Positions 8,601 to 15,788 of a DNA stretch of 64,000 nucleotides are shown in pieces (position 1 is the first letter of the stretch; each line of letters begins with the position of its first letter). Under the pieces are notes generated by a model. That model saw only the letters and a program-made list of their open reading frames with translations, had not been told where the DNA came from and searched no databases. Position numbers and translations under genes: made by a program. This stretch comes from Streptomyces niger. Its GTDB lineage: Bacteria; Actinomycetota; Actinomycetes; Streptomycetales; Streptomycetaceae. The DNA lies in the NCBI RefSeq assembly GCF_000718305.1, contig NZ_JOFQ01000005.1, positions 186,001 to 250,000 on the forward strand, given 5' to 3'.

Positions 8601-9431
8601 TCAGTCCTTCGTCTTCTTGTCCGGGCGGAGCGCGATCCGGCCGAGCACCGCGGCGACGGCCAGCGCGGCCACCGCGACGAGCACGGCGTCCGGCACCGCG
8701 TTCCCCGCCGCGGCCACCCATTCCTCCAGCCGGAACTCCGCGTCGGTGCCCAGGATTCCGGGCAGCGCGCTGGTGCCGTTGAACGCCAGGAAGAGGATGC
8801 CGATGCCGATGAAGAACAGCCCGGAGACGAGCGAGGTGGTGTGCAGCCGCAGCGGCCCGAGGCCGAACTCCCGGCCGCGCAGCCAGCCCCGCCGCCCCAG
8901 CTGGAACCGGTCCCACAGCAGCGCCAGCACGAACAGCGGCAGCGCCATACCCAGCGCGTACACGGCCAGCATCGAAGCGCCGTACACGGGCGAGCCGCTG
9001 ACCGCCGTGACCGTCAGCACCGCGCCCAGGATCGGGCCGGCGCAGAAGCCGGCGAGGCCGTAGACGCAGCCCAGCAGGAAGGTGGAGACGGCCGAGCGCG
9101 GGGTGATCCGCGCGGCGGCGGATTGAGCCCGGCGGGAGGCGAAGCCCAGCCCCAGGATCTGCAGCACGCCCATCGCGATCACGACCCAGCCGCCGACGGC
9201 GATGAGCAGGTCGCGGTGGCCGTTGAAGAGCCGGCTCGCGGCGGTGCTGGCCGCGCCGAGCGGCGTCAGCGTCGCCGCCAGGCCCAGGTAGAAGACGCCG
9301 GTACGGGCCAGCAATCGGCCGGGCGTGCCGAGCGAGTACGCGAAGAACGCCGGCAGCAGCAGCGCGCTGCACGGGCTGAGCAGGGCGAGGGCGCCGCCCA
9401 GGAAGGCGGCGAGGTAGCCGATGTCGCTCAC
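8601..9431 (-). CDS. CcdA/DsbD-type transmembrane thiol transporter
   Basis: A 276-residue polytopic protein that would carry reducing equivalents from cytoplasmic thioredoxin across the membrane. The two redox cysteines lie in the expected helices: SPCSALLLPAFF (Cys21) and GFCAGPILGAVL (Cys130), plus Cys122. Proline-flanked pseudo-repeats match the CcdA/DsbD core. The GTG start overlaps the stop of the upstream DsbA-like gene by 4 bases (GTGA), so the two are translationally coupled. Coupling of a reductive transporter to a DsbA-like protein suggests that the latter is reduced as well as oxidised. Confidence 0.88.
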   Translation of the reverse strand: MSDIGYLAAFLGGALALLSPCSALLLPAFFAYSLGTPGRLLARTGVFYLGLAATLTPLGAASTAASRLFNGHRDLLIAVGGWVVIAMGVLQILGLGFASRRAQSAAARITPRSAVSTFLLGCVYGLAGFCAGPILGAVLTVTAVSGSPVYGASMLAVYALGMALPLFVLALLWDRFQLGRRGWLRGREFGLGPLRLHTTSLVSGLFFIGIGILFLAFNGTSALPGILGTDAEFRLEEWVAAAGNAVPDAVLVAVAALAVAAVLGRIALRPDKKTKD

Positions 9432-10195
9432 TTGCCGCCCCCGCTCTTCCCCGCCCGGGCCGCGGCCTCGTCGATGGCCTGGGTGAAGGTGGCGGTGGGC
9501 TGGGCGCCGGCGATCGGCTCGCCGTTGACCAGGAACGACGGGGTGGACTGCACGCCGAGTTCGTAGCCCTCCTGCTGGTCGCGGTCGAGCGCCTTCGCCG
9601 CCGCCTCGCTCTTCATGTCGCGCCGGAAGCGGTCGATGTCCTCGACGCCGCTGCTGCGCGCGAGGTCGGTCAGCTTGTCCTCGGCGAGCGCCGGGCCCTT
9701 GCGGCTCTTGGCGTACAGCGCGTCGTGCAGCTCCCAGAACCTGCCCTGCCGCCCGGCGGCCCAGGATGCGCGGGCCGCCCGCTCGGAGTCCTCGCCGTAG
9801 ATGGTGAAGTTGCGGAACTCGATGCGCAACACGCCCTTGGCCACGTACTTCTTGATCAGTTCGGGCTGGGTCTCGCGGGCGAAGCGGCCGCAGAAGCCGC
9901 ACTGGTAGTCGGCGTACTCGACCAGGACGACCGGCGCGTCGGCCCGGCCGACGGCCAGCGCGTCGCCCTTCTCCCGGCGGGAGGTCTTCTTCTCGATGTC
10001 GTCGTACATCTGCCGGCGGCCGCCGGGGGCGGGCTCGGAGACGGAAGCGGCGGGCCCGGGCTCGGCGGACGGGTGGTCGTCGTGGCTCTCGACGGCCGTG
10101 CCGACGGCGATGCCGATGGCGACGAGGCCGACGATGAGGGCGAGGATGGCGCCGACGGCCGCGAGGCGGCGGCCCGGCGAAGCGGATGCGGACAT
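9428..10195 (-). CDS. Membrane-anchored DsbA-like thioredoxin-fold protein
   Basis: 255 residues: an N-terminal signal anchor (about 10-33), a linker rich in Pro, Ser and Glu, then a thioredoxin-fold domain of the DsbA/BDBD type. The active site is DYQCGFCGRF (Cys99, Cys102) and the cis-proline loop is STPSF (Pro219), followed by LVNGEPIAGAQP. CAGGAG lies 7 bases before the ATG at 10195. It is the first gene of the coupled redox cluster. Whether it works as an oxidase, isomerase or reductase cannot be told from CGFC alone. Confidence 0.88.
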   Translation of the reverse strand: MSASASPGRRLAAVGAILALIVGLVAIGIAVGTAVESHDDHPSAEPGPAASVSEPAPGGRRQMYDDIEKKTSRREKGDALAVGRADAPVVLVEYADYQCGFCGRFARETQPELIKKYVAKGVLRIEFRNFTIYGEDSERAARASWAAGRQGRFWELHDALYAKSRKGPALAEDKLTDLARSSGVEDIDRFRRDMKSEAAAKALDRDQQEGYELGVQSTPSFLVNGEPIAGAQPTATFTQAIDEAAARAGKSGGGK

Positions 10196-10299
10196 GCGGA
10201 TGCTCCTGACGTACGGATGCGGGGACGAAGGGACTGCGCCGGTGCGCGCGCCGGGGTGCGGGGCATGGAGGTGCCCGGGAAACGGCGCGCGGGGTGGCG

Positions 10300-10749
10300 C
10301 TATATCCGCAGTACGGTCAGGAGGGCGCGGGGATCGGCGGCGGGTGCCGGGCCGGTGGGCGGCCGGGCGAGCGCGCAGGACGCGGGGTCGTGGGAGGAGA
10401 GGTACGGGGCGGGCGCGGCCGGCGGCGCCGCGAGCGGCTCGCCGCGGTGCGTGGCGGTCGCGGGCACGCTGTCCCCGGGCCCGGGCGCGTCGTGCGGCGC
10501 GCACCGCTTGGGCACGGCCGCGGCCACCGGAGCCGACTCCGCGGCCTGCGGGGTGACCGCCGCGTGGGACGGAGCGACGGTCTGCCGCGCGGCGCCGACC
10601 GCGGGAAAGGCCGGCACGGCCGCCGGCTGCGGCGTCGCCGCTGCCGGTGTGGATCCGCCCGTCCTGCAGAGCAGCGGTGCGAGGACCACCGTCAGGAGGA
10701 TCAGCAGCGTCCAGGCCGCCGAGCGGTGCGCACGCCCCGTCGCTCCCAT
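10300..10749 (-). CDS. Small single-span protein with Pro/Ala-rich exterior
   Basis: A 149-residue protein with a basic N-terminus, one hydrophobic helix (AAWTLLILLTVVLAPLLC, about 11-28) and an extracytoplasmic tail dominated by Ala and Pro. The tail has two cysteines (KRCAPHD and DPASCALA) that could form a disulfide. GGAGGAG lies 6 bases before the ATG at 10749, a strong ribosome site. It is 104 bases upstream of the DsbA-like gene on the same strand. No family is recognised; a substrate or partner role in the redox cluster is only a guess. Confidence 0.6.
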   Translation of the reverse strand: MGATGRAHRSAAWTLLILLTVVLAPLLCRTGGSTPAAATPQPAAVPAFPAVGAARQTVAPSHAAVTPQAAESAPVAAAVPKRCAPHDAPGPGDSVPATATHRGEPLAAPPAAPAPYLSSHDPASCALARPPTGPAPAADPRALLTVLRI

Positions 10750-11194
10750 GCGGCCGCTCCTCCCCGGTGTCCGGCGCCGCCCGGGCCGGGCGGCTCGGCG
10801 CCCCATCCTACGGATCGCCGCGGCCCGCTCCCAGGGGGAGCTGCCGGTCTCGGACAGCGCCGGTCGGACGGGCCGCATAACCATCGAGCGGATCCGGTAA
10901 TTACTCAGCGATCACCGGGTCGTGAGCGGCAATTGGAAGGTCGGTGGCGCAACTCACCTTGGATCGTCTGAGGGTTACCACCGATACATCCACTCATGAC
11001 CGATATGTACTTTTGGCAGCCGCCTGACCTGCCTGCGATAGTCGGGGCAACGACCCCCATTGACCCGGGCCAGGTCGTCCTTGCGCCGTGGGCACACCCC
11101 TTCCGCCCGCCGGCGCGCGACTACTGGGGCCCGTTCCGCCGACAGCGCGGAAGGGCCCCAGTCACGTTTTTCGAGGGCAATGCAGGCAACGCCG
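10750..11194. other. 445-base gap with a + strand terminator
   Basis: No convincing gene. The region is less GC-rich than its neighbours around 10900-11000. A + strand ATG at 10996 opens an ORF that runs antisense through the next gene and is not accepted. A hairpin with a + strand U-tract (11124-11171) suggests a short rightward transcript starts inside this gap. Confidence 0.5.
11124..11171 (+). terminator. Intrinsic terminator with U-tract
   Basis: CTGGGGCCCGTTCCGC (11124-11139) pairs with GCGGAAGGGCCCCAG (11147-11161) with one bulged G and a 7-base loop; TCACGTTTTT follows on the + strand. It lies 24 bases beyond the stop of the leftward ATP-binding gene and may stop transcripts from both sides, but the U-tract favours rightward transcription. 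Confidence 0.75.
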
Positions 11195-11743
11195 TCACAC
11201 GCGGTCCGTCACCCGCATCTCGAACCACGTCGTCTTGCCGCGCGGCAGCAGATCCACGCCCCAGCGGTCGGAGAGCTTGTCCACGAGGAAGAGCCCGCGG
11301 CCGCTCACGTCCAACTCGTGGACCGGCATCAGACAGGGCAAGCCGCGCGACGGGTCGCGCACCTCGATGCGGATCCAGCCACGGCGGCGCAGCATCCGCA
11401 GGCCGAAGGTCCGGGCGCCGGTGTGCCGTACGGCGTTGCCGACGAGCTCCGAGACGAGCAGGACGGCGTGCTCGGCGAGCGTGGGCGTCAGCGACCACTG
11501 TTTCAGCAGGACGGACTGCGTCAACCGGCGGGCGGTCGCCGCGGATTCGGGTCGCGAGGGGAGCCGTACTTCCTCGAGGGCGGGGTCACCGATGAGATCG
11601 AGCGCCCTGGACGCTCCGTCACCCCGAGCGGCAGCCGTCACCCTGGCCCTCTCCCCCTCCACGTCCTGGGCGGGCAGCACCCAGCGTGCGGCAGCCGTAC
11701 CGGAGCGCGGCTGCGGCTGCTCCCAACCTTCGAGGCCCGCCAT
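11195..11743 (-). CDS. Anti-sigma-factor-like ATP-binding protein
   Basis: About 182 residues ending in a GHKL/HATPase domain of the RsbW/SpoIIAB type: AVLLVSELVGNAVRHTG is the N box, EVRDPSRGLP and SGRGLFLVDKLSDRWG the G1/G2 motifs. Such proteins bind sigma or anti-anti-sigma partners, or act in Streptomyces regulatory sets. The frame is open to 11932, but the stretch 11744-11932 has AT-rich third positions including TTA and AGA codons, so the ATG at 11743 is preferred. Both starts have poor ribosome sites except GGGAG near 11936, so the start is uncertain. Confidence 0.75.
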   Translation of the reverse strand: MAGLEGWEQPQPRSGTAAARWVLPAQDVEGERARVTAAARGDGASRALDLIGDPALEEVRLPSRPESAATARRLTQSVLLKQWSLTPTLAEHAVLLVSELVGNAVRHTGARTFGLRMLRRRGWIRIEVRDPSRGLPCLMPVHELDVSGRGLFLVDKLSDRWGVDLLPRGKTTWFEMRVTDRV

Positions 11744-12019
11744 GCCACCATCATGGACGCAACCGACACGGTACGGGGGCGGAACCGCGGGAATCGGTCT
11801 CCCGGAATCCGCGGCTCCCACGCCCTCCGCGGTCATATGCCATGGGCAGAAAACCGGCCGGTACAACCCGTCCGACCTGCGAGGTAACCTCGCCCGCCGG
11901 AGATCCACGGGGCGGCACGAGCGGCCCTCCATAAGGCTCCCTTGAGCCTCACCTCATTCCCCCACAAGAGGCACGCGGCCGGGCCCGTTCCTCCCGCGCC
12001 CCACCCAACGCCGTCCGGT

Positions 12020-12787
12020 TCAGCGGAACTTGGCCTTGCCCGGGCCCTCCTCGACGAAGCTGCGCATGCCCGTCTCGCGGTCCTCGGTGGCGAACAGACC
12101 TGCGAACCAGTTCCGTTCGATCGTCAGTCCGGTGTCGATGTCGGTCTCCAGACCGGCGTCCACCGACTCCTTGGCGGCCCGCAGCGCGATCGCCGGGCCC
12201 GCGGCCAGCCGGGCCGCCCAGGCGTGCGCCTGCGCGTACACCTCTTCGGCGGGAACCACGCGGTCCACCAGTCCGAGCGCGAGCGCCTCGTCGGCCTTCA
12301 CCTGACGGCCGGTGAAGATCAGGTCCTTGGCCTTGGACGGGCCGATGAGACGCGCGAGGCGCTGGGTGCCGCCCGCGCCGGGGATCAGGCCGAGCAGGAT
12401 CTCCGGCTGGCCGAGCTTGGCGTTCTCCGCGGCGATGCGGAAGTCGGCGCAGAGCGCGAGCTCGCAGCCGCCGCCGAGCGCGTACCCGGTCACCGCGGCC
12501 ACCACGGGCTTGGGGATGCGCGCGACGGCGGTGAAGGACTCCTGCAGCGCGCCGGACCGGGCGACCATCGCCGCGTGGTCCATCCCCTGCATCTCCTTGA
12601 TGTCCGCGCCGGCCGCGAACACCTTCTCGCCGCCCCAGATGACCACGGCGCGGACGTCCTCGCGGCGGGTCGCCTCCGCGGCCAGCTCACGCAGCCGGTC
12701 CTGGGTGGCGGTGTCCAGCGCGTTCATGGGCGGGCGGTCCAGGCGGATGGTGCCGACGCCGTCGGCGACCTCGAAGTTCACAGTCAT
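12020..12787 (-). CDS. Enoyl-CoA hydratase/isomerase family protein
   Basis: 255-residue crotonase-fold enzyme. It has the oxyanion-hole segment FAAGADIKEM and both catalytic glutamates of true hydratases: Glu109 in ALGGGCELAL and Glu129 in LGQPEILLGLIPGAGGTQ. It should hydrate 2-trans-enoyl-CoA in fatty-acid or related acyl-CoA breakdown. Length matches the family. The ATG at 12787 has only a weak purine stretch upstream. It stands alone on the minus strand, with no acyl-CoA dehydrogenase or thiolase nearby, so the exact pathway is open. Confidence 0.93.
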   Translation of the reverse strand: MTVNFEVADGVGTIRLDRPPMNALDTATQDRLRELAAEATRREDVRAVVIWGGEKVFAAGADIKEMQGMDHAAMVARSGALQESFTAVARIPKPVVAAVTGYALGGGCELALCADFRIAAENAKLGQPEILLGLIPGAGGTQRLARLIGPSKAKDLIFTGRQVKADEALALGLVDRVVPAEEVYAQAHAWAARLAAGPAIALRAAKESVDAGLETDIDTGLTIERNWFAGLFATEDRETGMRSFVEEGPGKAKFR

Positions 12788-12860
12788 GAGGGCAGGTTAA
12801 TAGCCGTTCACGCGAACGGCGCCGGTGCACTTGGTCACAGTGCGGCGGGGCCGTACGCGC

Positions 12861-12898
12861 CGGGGCCCCGCCGGCGTCATCCGGCCGGCGGGGCCCCG
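12861..12898. terminator. 15-bp stem-loop after the L,D-transpeptidase gene
   Basis: CGGGGCCCCGCCGGC (12861-12875) pairs perfectly with GCCGGCGGGGCCCCG (12884-12898) around an 8-base loop. It lies 19 bases past the stop of the leftward gene ending at 12917, so it most likely terminates that transcript. Confidence 0.7.
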
Positions 12899-12916
12899 TG
12901 CTGCGCGCCTCGGCCG

Positions 12917-14164
12917 CTACTGCCCCGACTGGGCAGCCTGGGCCGACTGCGGCTTCTTCCAGTCCTCCCACGGCATGTTCCACACGTTCAGCCCGTTCTC
13001 GGGCTGGATGGTGCGGTCGTGCGAGTTCCGGACGACGACCAGGTCACCGATCATGGAGTTCTCGTAGAACCAGCCGGCGGGCGTGGACGTGGAGCCGCCG
13101 CGGTAGTCGAAGAGCCCCACGCAGCCGTGGCTGGCGTTGCGGTTGCCGAACGTCCACTGCCCCGACCAGTAGTTGCCGTGGATGAACGTGCCGGAGTCGC
13201 TGAGCCGCATCGCGTGCGGCACGTCCTTGATGTCGTACTCCCCGCCGAAGCCCACGGTCTCGCCGTTCATCCGCGTCACCGGGTGCTTCTCGCTGATCAC
13301 CATCTTGCCGTTGTACGTCTCGGTGCCCGGCGCGCCCGAGGTGATCGGCAGGGTCTTGATCTTCTTGCCGTCGCGCACCACGGTCATCTGGTGCGACGCC
13401 GCGTCCACCGTGCTGACCTGGCTGCGGCCGACGGTGAAGGTGATCTTCTTGTTCTGCGTCCCGTACACCCCGGGGCGGCCCTCGACGCCGTTGAGGTTCA
13501 TGGTGAACGTGACCTTCGTGCCCGGCTTCCAGTACTTCTCCGGGCGGAACTCCAGGCGGTCGTTGCCGAACCAGCGGCCCTCGATGGGCACCGACGGCTC
13601 GGCCGTCACCTCGATCGCCTTCTCGACGGCCTTCGGGTCCGTGATGCCGCGCGTGAAGCGCAGGTCGACCGGCATCCCGACCCCGACCGTCTGGCCGTCC
13701 TCGGGGACATAGCGCCCGACGAAGGTGTTCTTCGGCGTCAGGGTGGTGAAGTCGGCGTGCTCGGCGGCCTCGCGGCCCTCGGAGTCCTTCGCCACGGCGT
13801 CGACGGTGTACTCCGTCGCGGTGCCCAGGTGCCCGACCGGCTGCCAGACGCTGCCGCCCCTGGACAGCTTGCCCTCGACCTTCTTGCCCTTGCGGTCCTT
13901 GACGGTCACGGACTTCAGCGTGCCCTTGTCGACCGTCACCTTCAGGGCCCCGTTCGTGGCGACGTCCTCGGCGCCGTCCTTGGGCGATATCTTCACCGTC
14001 GCCCGCGACGGCGTGTCCCCGCCGCCCTTGTCCCCCTCGTCGTCACCACTGCCCCCGCACGCGGCCACCAGCACCATCAGCGCCCCGAGCACCGGAGCGA
14101 GCAGGACTTTTCCCCCCTGCCGCCGCCGAAACCGCTCCCGCGGCGCCCCCCATATCGGCTGCAC
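12917..14164 (-). CDS. Lipoprotein L,D-transpeptidase (YkuD), copy 1
   Basis: 415 residues. A basic N-terminus and lipobox (VLVAAC, Cys36) anchor it outside the membrane; an acidic Gly linker, two Ig-like domains (about 55-245) and a YkuD catalytic domain (about 248-380) follow. The catalytic motif is HGNYW (His329) with NASHGCVGL (Cys348). Such enzymes make 3-3 peptidoglycan cross-links and resist most beta-lactams. The GTG at 14164 follows AAAGGGG; the upstream ATG at 14236 would add a Cys-rich segment unlike a signal peptide. A paralogue follows at 14406-15623 on the same strand. Confidence 0.92.
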   Translation of the reverse strand: MQPIWGAPRERFRRRQGGKVLLAPVLGALMVLVAACGGSGDDEGDKGGGDTPSRATVKISPKDGAEDVATNGALKVTVDKGTLKSVTVKDRKGKKVEGKLSRGGSVWQPVGHLGTATEYTVDAVAKDSEGREAAEHADFTTLTPKNTFVGRYVPEDGQTVGVGMPVDLRFTRGITDPKAVEKAIEVTAEPSVPIEGRWFGNDRLEFRPEKYWKPGTKVTFTMNLNGVEGRPGVYGTQNKKITFTVGRSQVSTVDAASHQMTVVRDGKKIKTLPITSGAPGTETYNGKMVISEKHPVTRMNGETVGFGGEYDIKDVPHAMRLSDSGTFIHGNYWSGQWTFGNRNASHGCVGLFDYRGGSTSTPAGWFYENSMIGDLVVVRNSHDRTIQPENGLNVWNMPWEDWKKPQSAQAAQSGQ

Positions 14165-14405
14165 GTCCAAGACTGGCCCCTTTTCCCCTCGTTTCCCCTC
14201 GCACAACCCGCATCCGCAGCACGCGGCACGGGCCACGCGCGCGCCTGCCGCCAGATAACCACACTGCGGACGGGAGGGGACTCCCCGGACATGTCACCGT
14301 TTCGTACCGACTGGTGAGGGTGGTGCGGAACGTGCGGGAGAGGCTGCGGCAGGCCGTCGATTCGGCCGGATAACGGCCCGGCAGGAGCCCGCCGGAACGC
14401 CGCGT

Positions 14406-15623
14406 TCAGCCGGCCGCGGAGCCCCGCAGCCACGCGCGCCACGGCATGTTCCAGCCACCCAGCCCGTTGTCCGGCGCCACCGTCACCTCGGGGGAGTGGA
14501 TCACCTCCACGAGGTCGCCGATGAGCGAGGTGCGGTAGAACCAGCCCGCGGGGGTGTCCGGGCTGCCGCCCTGCTCGTCCCGCAGCCCGACGCAGCCGTG
14601 GCTGGTGTTGGCGGCCCCGAACGTGTTCCTGGACGCCCAGTAGTTCCCGTGCAGGAACGTCCCGGAGGTGGTCAGGCGCAGCGCGTGCGGCACGTCGGGG
14701 ATGTCGTACTCGCCCCCGAAGCCGACGGTGCCGCCGTCCATCCGGGTCATGGGGTGCCGTTCGAGGATCACCATCCGGCCGTTGTACGTGGGGTTGTCCT
14801 GGTCGCCCGCGGTGACGGGCAGGGTGGCGACCGGCCGGCCCGCGCTCCGTACGGTCAGGGTGTGCGCGGTGGCGTCAACAACGCTGGTCCGATCCCGGCC
14901 GATCCTGAAGCGGACGGTCTTGTGCTGGATCCCGTACACCCCCGGTGCCGCACGGACGTCCCGCAGCCGCAGCGCCATCGTGACCTCGGTGCCCGGCCGC
15001 CAGGGTGCGCGGGGCCGGAAGTCCAGCCGGCGGTCGCCGAACCAGTGGGGCGCGACGGTCACCTCGGGGCGCGCGGTGACGGTGACGGCGCGCTCGACGG
15101 CGGCCCGGTCGCGCACCGGGCGGTTGAAGTCGAAGGAGACGATCATCCCGGTGCCGACGGTGGAGCGGTGCTCGGGGCGGAAGAAGCCGACGATACGGTG
15201 CTCGGGCACGTAGGTGGTGAAGGTGGTGTGCCGGGCGGTGCGCCGGCCCTGGCCGTCCAGCGCGACGGCCTCGACGGTGTACCGGGAGGCGAGCGCGAGC
15301 GGGGTGCCGGCCGAGCGCCAGCCGCGCCCGTCGGAGGTGAGCCGGCCGGGCACCGGTTCGCTGCCGGTGTCGCCCGCCCGGGTGACCTCGACCCGCTCCA
15401 GCCGGCCGTCCGGTACGCGTACCTCGATGCGGTGGTCGGCGGGTACGCCGTGCGCGCCGTCGTCCGGATGCACCCGGACGGCCTCCGCCGGGGAGGGCGG
15501 CGCGTCCGCCAGCCATCCGCCGGTTCCCTGGCAGCCGGTGAGCAGTGCGGCGCCCGCGAGCAGCGGTACGGCGGCCGTCCAGGGACGCCGGATCGTTCGG
15601 TACGTCAGGGATCGGTTGGTCAC
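14406..15623 (-). CDS. Lipoprotein L,D-transpeptidase (YkuD), copy 2
   Basis: 405 residues with the same layout as the neighbour: basic N-terminus, lipobox LLTGC (Cys31), two Ig-like domains and a YkuD domain with HGNYW and NTSHGCVGL (Cys344). The C-terminus ends in the same NGLGGWNMPW-type motif seen in copy 1 (NGLNVWNMPW). The linker differs: copy 1 has an acidic Gly-rich stretch, copy 2 a short Pro/Ala stretch. The GTG at 15623 starts the natural signal peptide; GGGAG is about 15 bases upstream. The frame stays open for a further 2.2 kb, but that is antisense to glgX. Confidence 0.9.
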   Translation of the reverse strand: MTNRSLTYRTIRRPWTAAVPLLAGAALLTGCQGTGGWLADAPPSPAEAVRVHPDDGAHGVPADHRIEVRVPDGRLERVEVTRAGDTGSEPVPGRLTSDGRGWRSAGTPLALASRYTVEAVALDGQGRRTARHTTFTTYVPEHRIVGFFRPEHRSTVGTGMIVSFDFNRPVRDRAAVERAVTVTARPEVTVAPHWFGDRRLDFRPRAPWRPGTEVTMALRLRDVRAAPGVYGIQHKTVRFRIGRDRTSVVDATAHTLTVRSAGRPVATLPVTAGDQDNPTYNGRMVILERHPMTRMDGGTVGFGGEYDIPDVPHALRLTTSGTFLHGNYWASRNTFGAANTSHGCVGLRDEQGGSPDTPAGWFYRTSLIGDLVEVIHSPEVTVAPDNGLGGWNMPWRAWLRGSAAG

Positions 15624-15788
15624 GGTGGTCTCAACGAGCGCTCCCTTCGTGGGGAAACGTGACGGCCCGGCCGGTTCGGGGAAGGAGGGGTGCAGGGAAG
15701 GATTGCCAGGAGGGCACGTCCACACACGCGGCCGGGACGCCGCGTACGGCACCGCCCGATCGAGTCGCGAGCCGCGGGAGGCTGCCAC

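Noticed and set aside
10996..11595. A + strand ORF starting MTDMYFWQPPDL
   Set aside because: It runs through a terminator hairpin and then antisense across the ATP-binding gene. Only the first 40 codons or so could be real, and codon third positions are mixed. Reported only as a possible short transcript.
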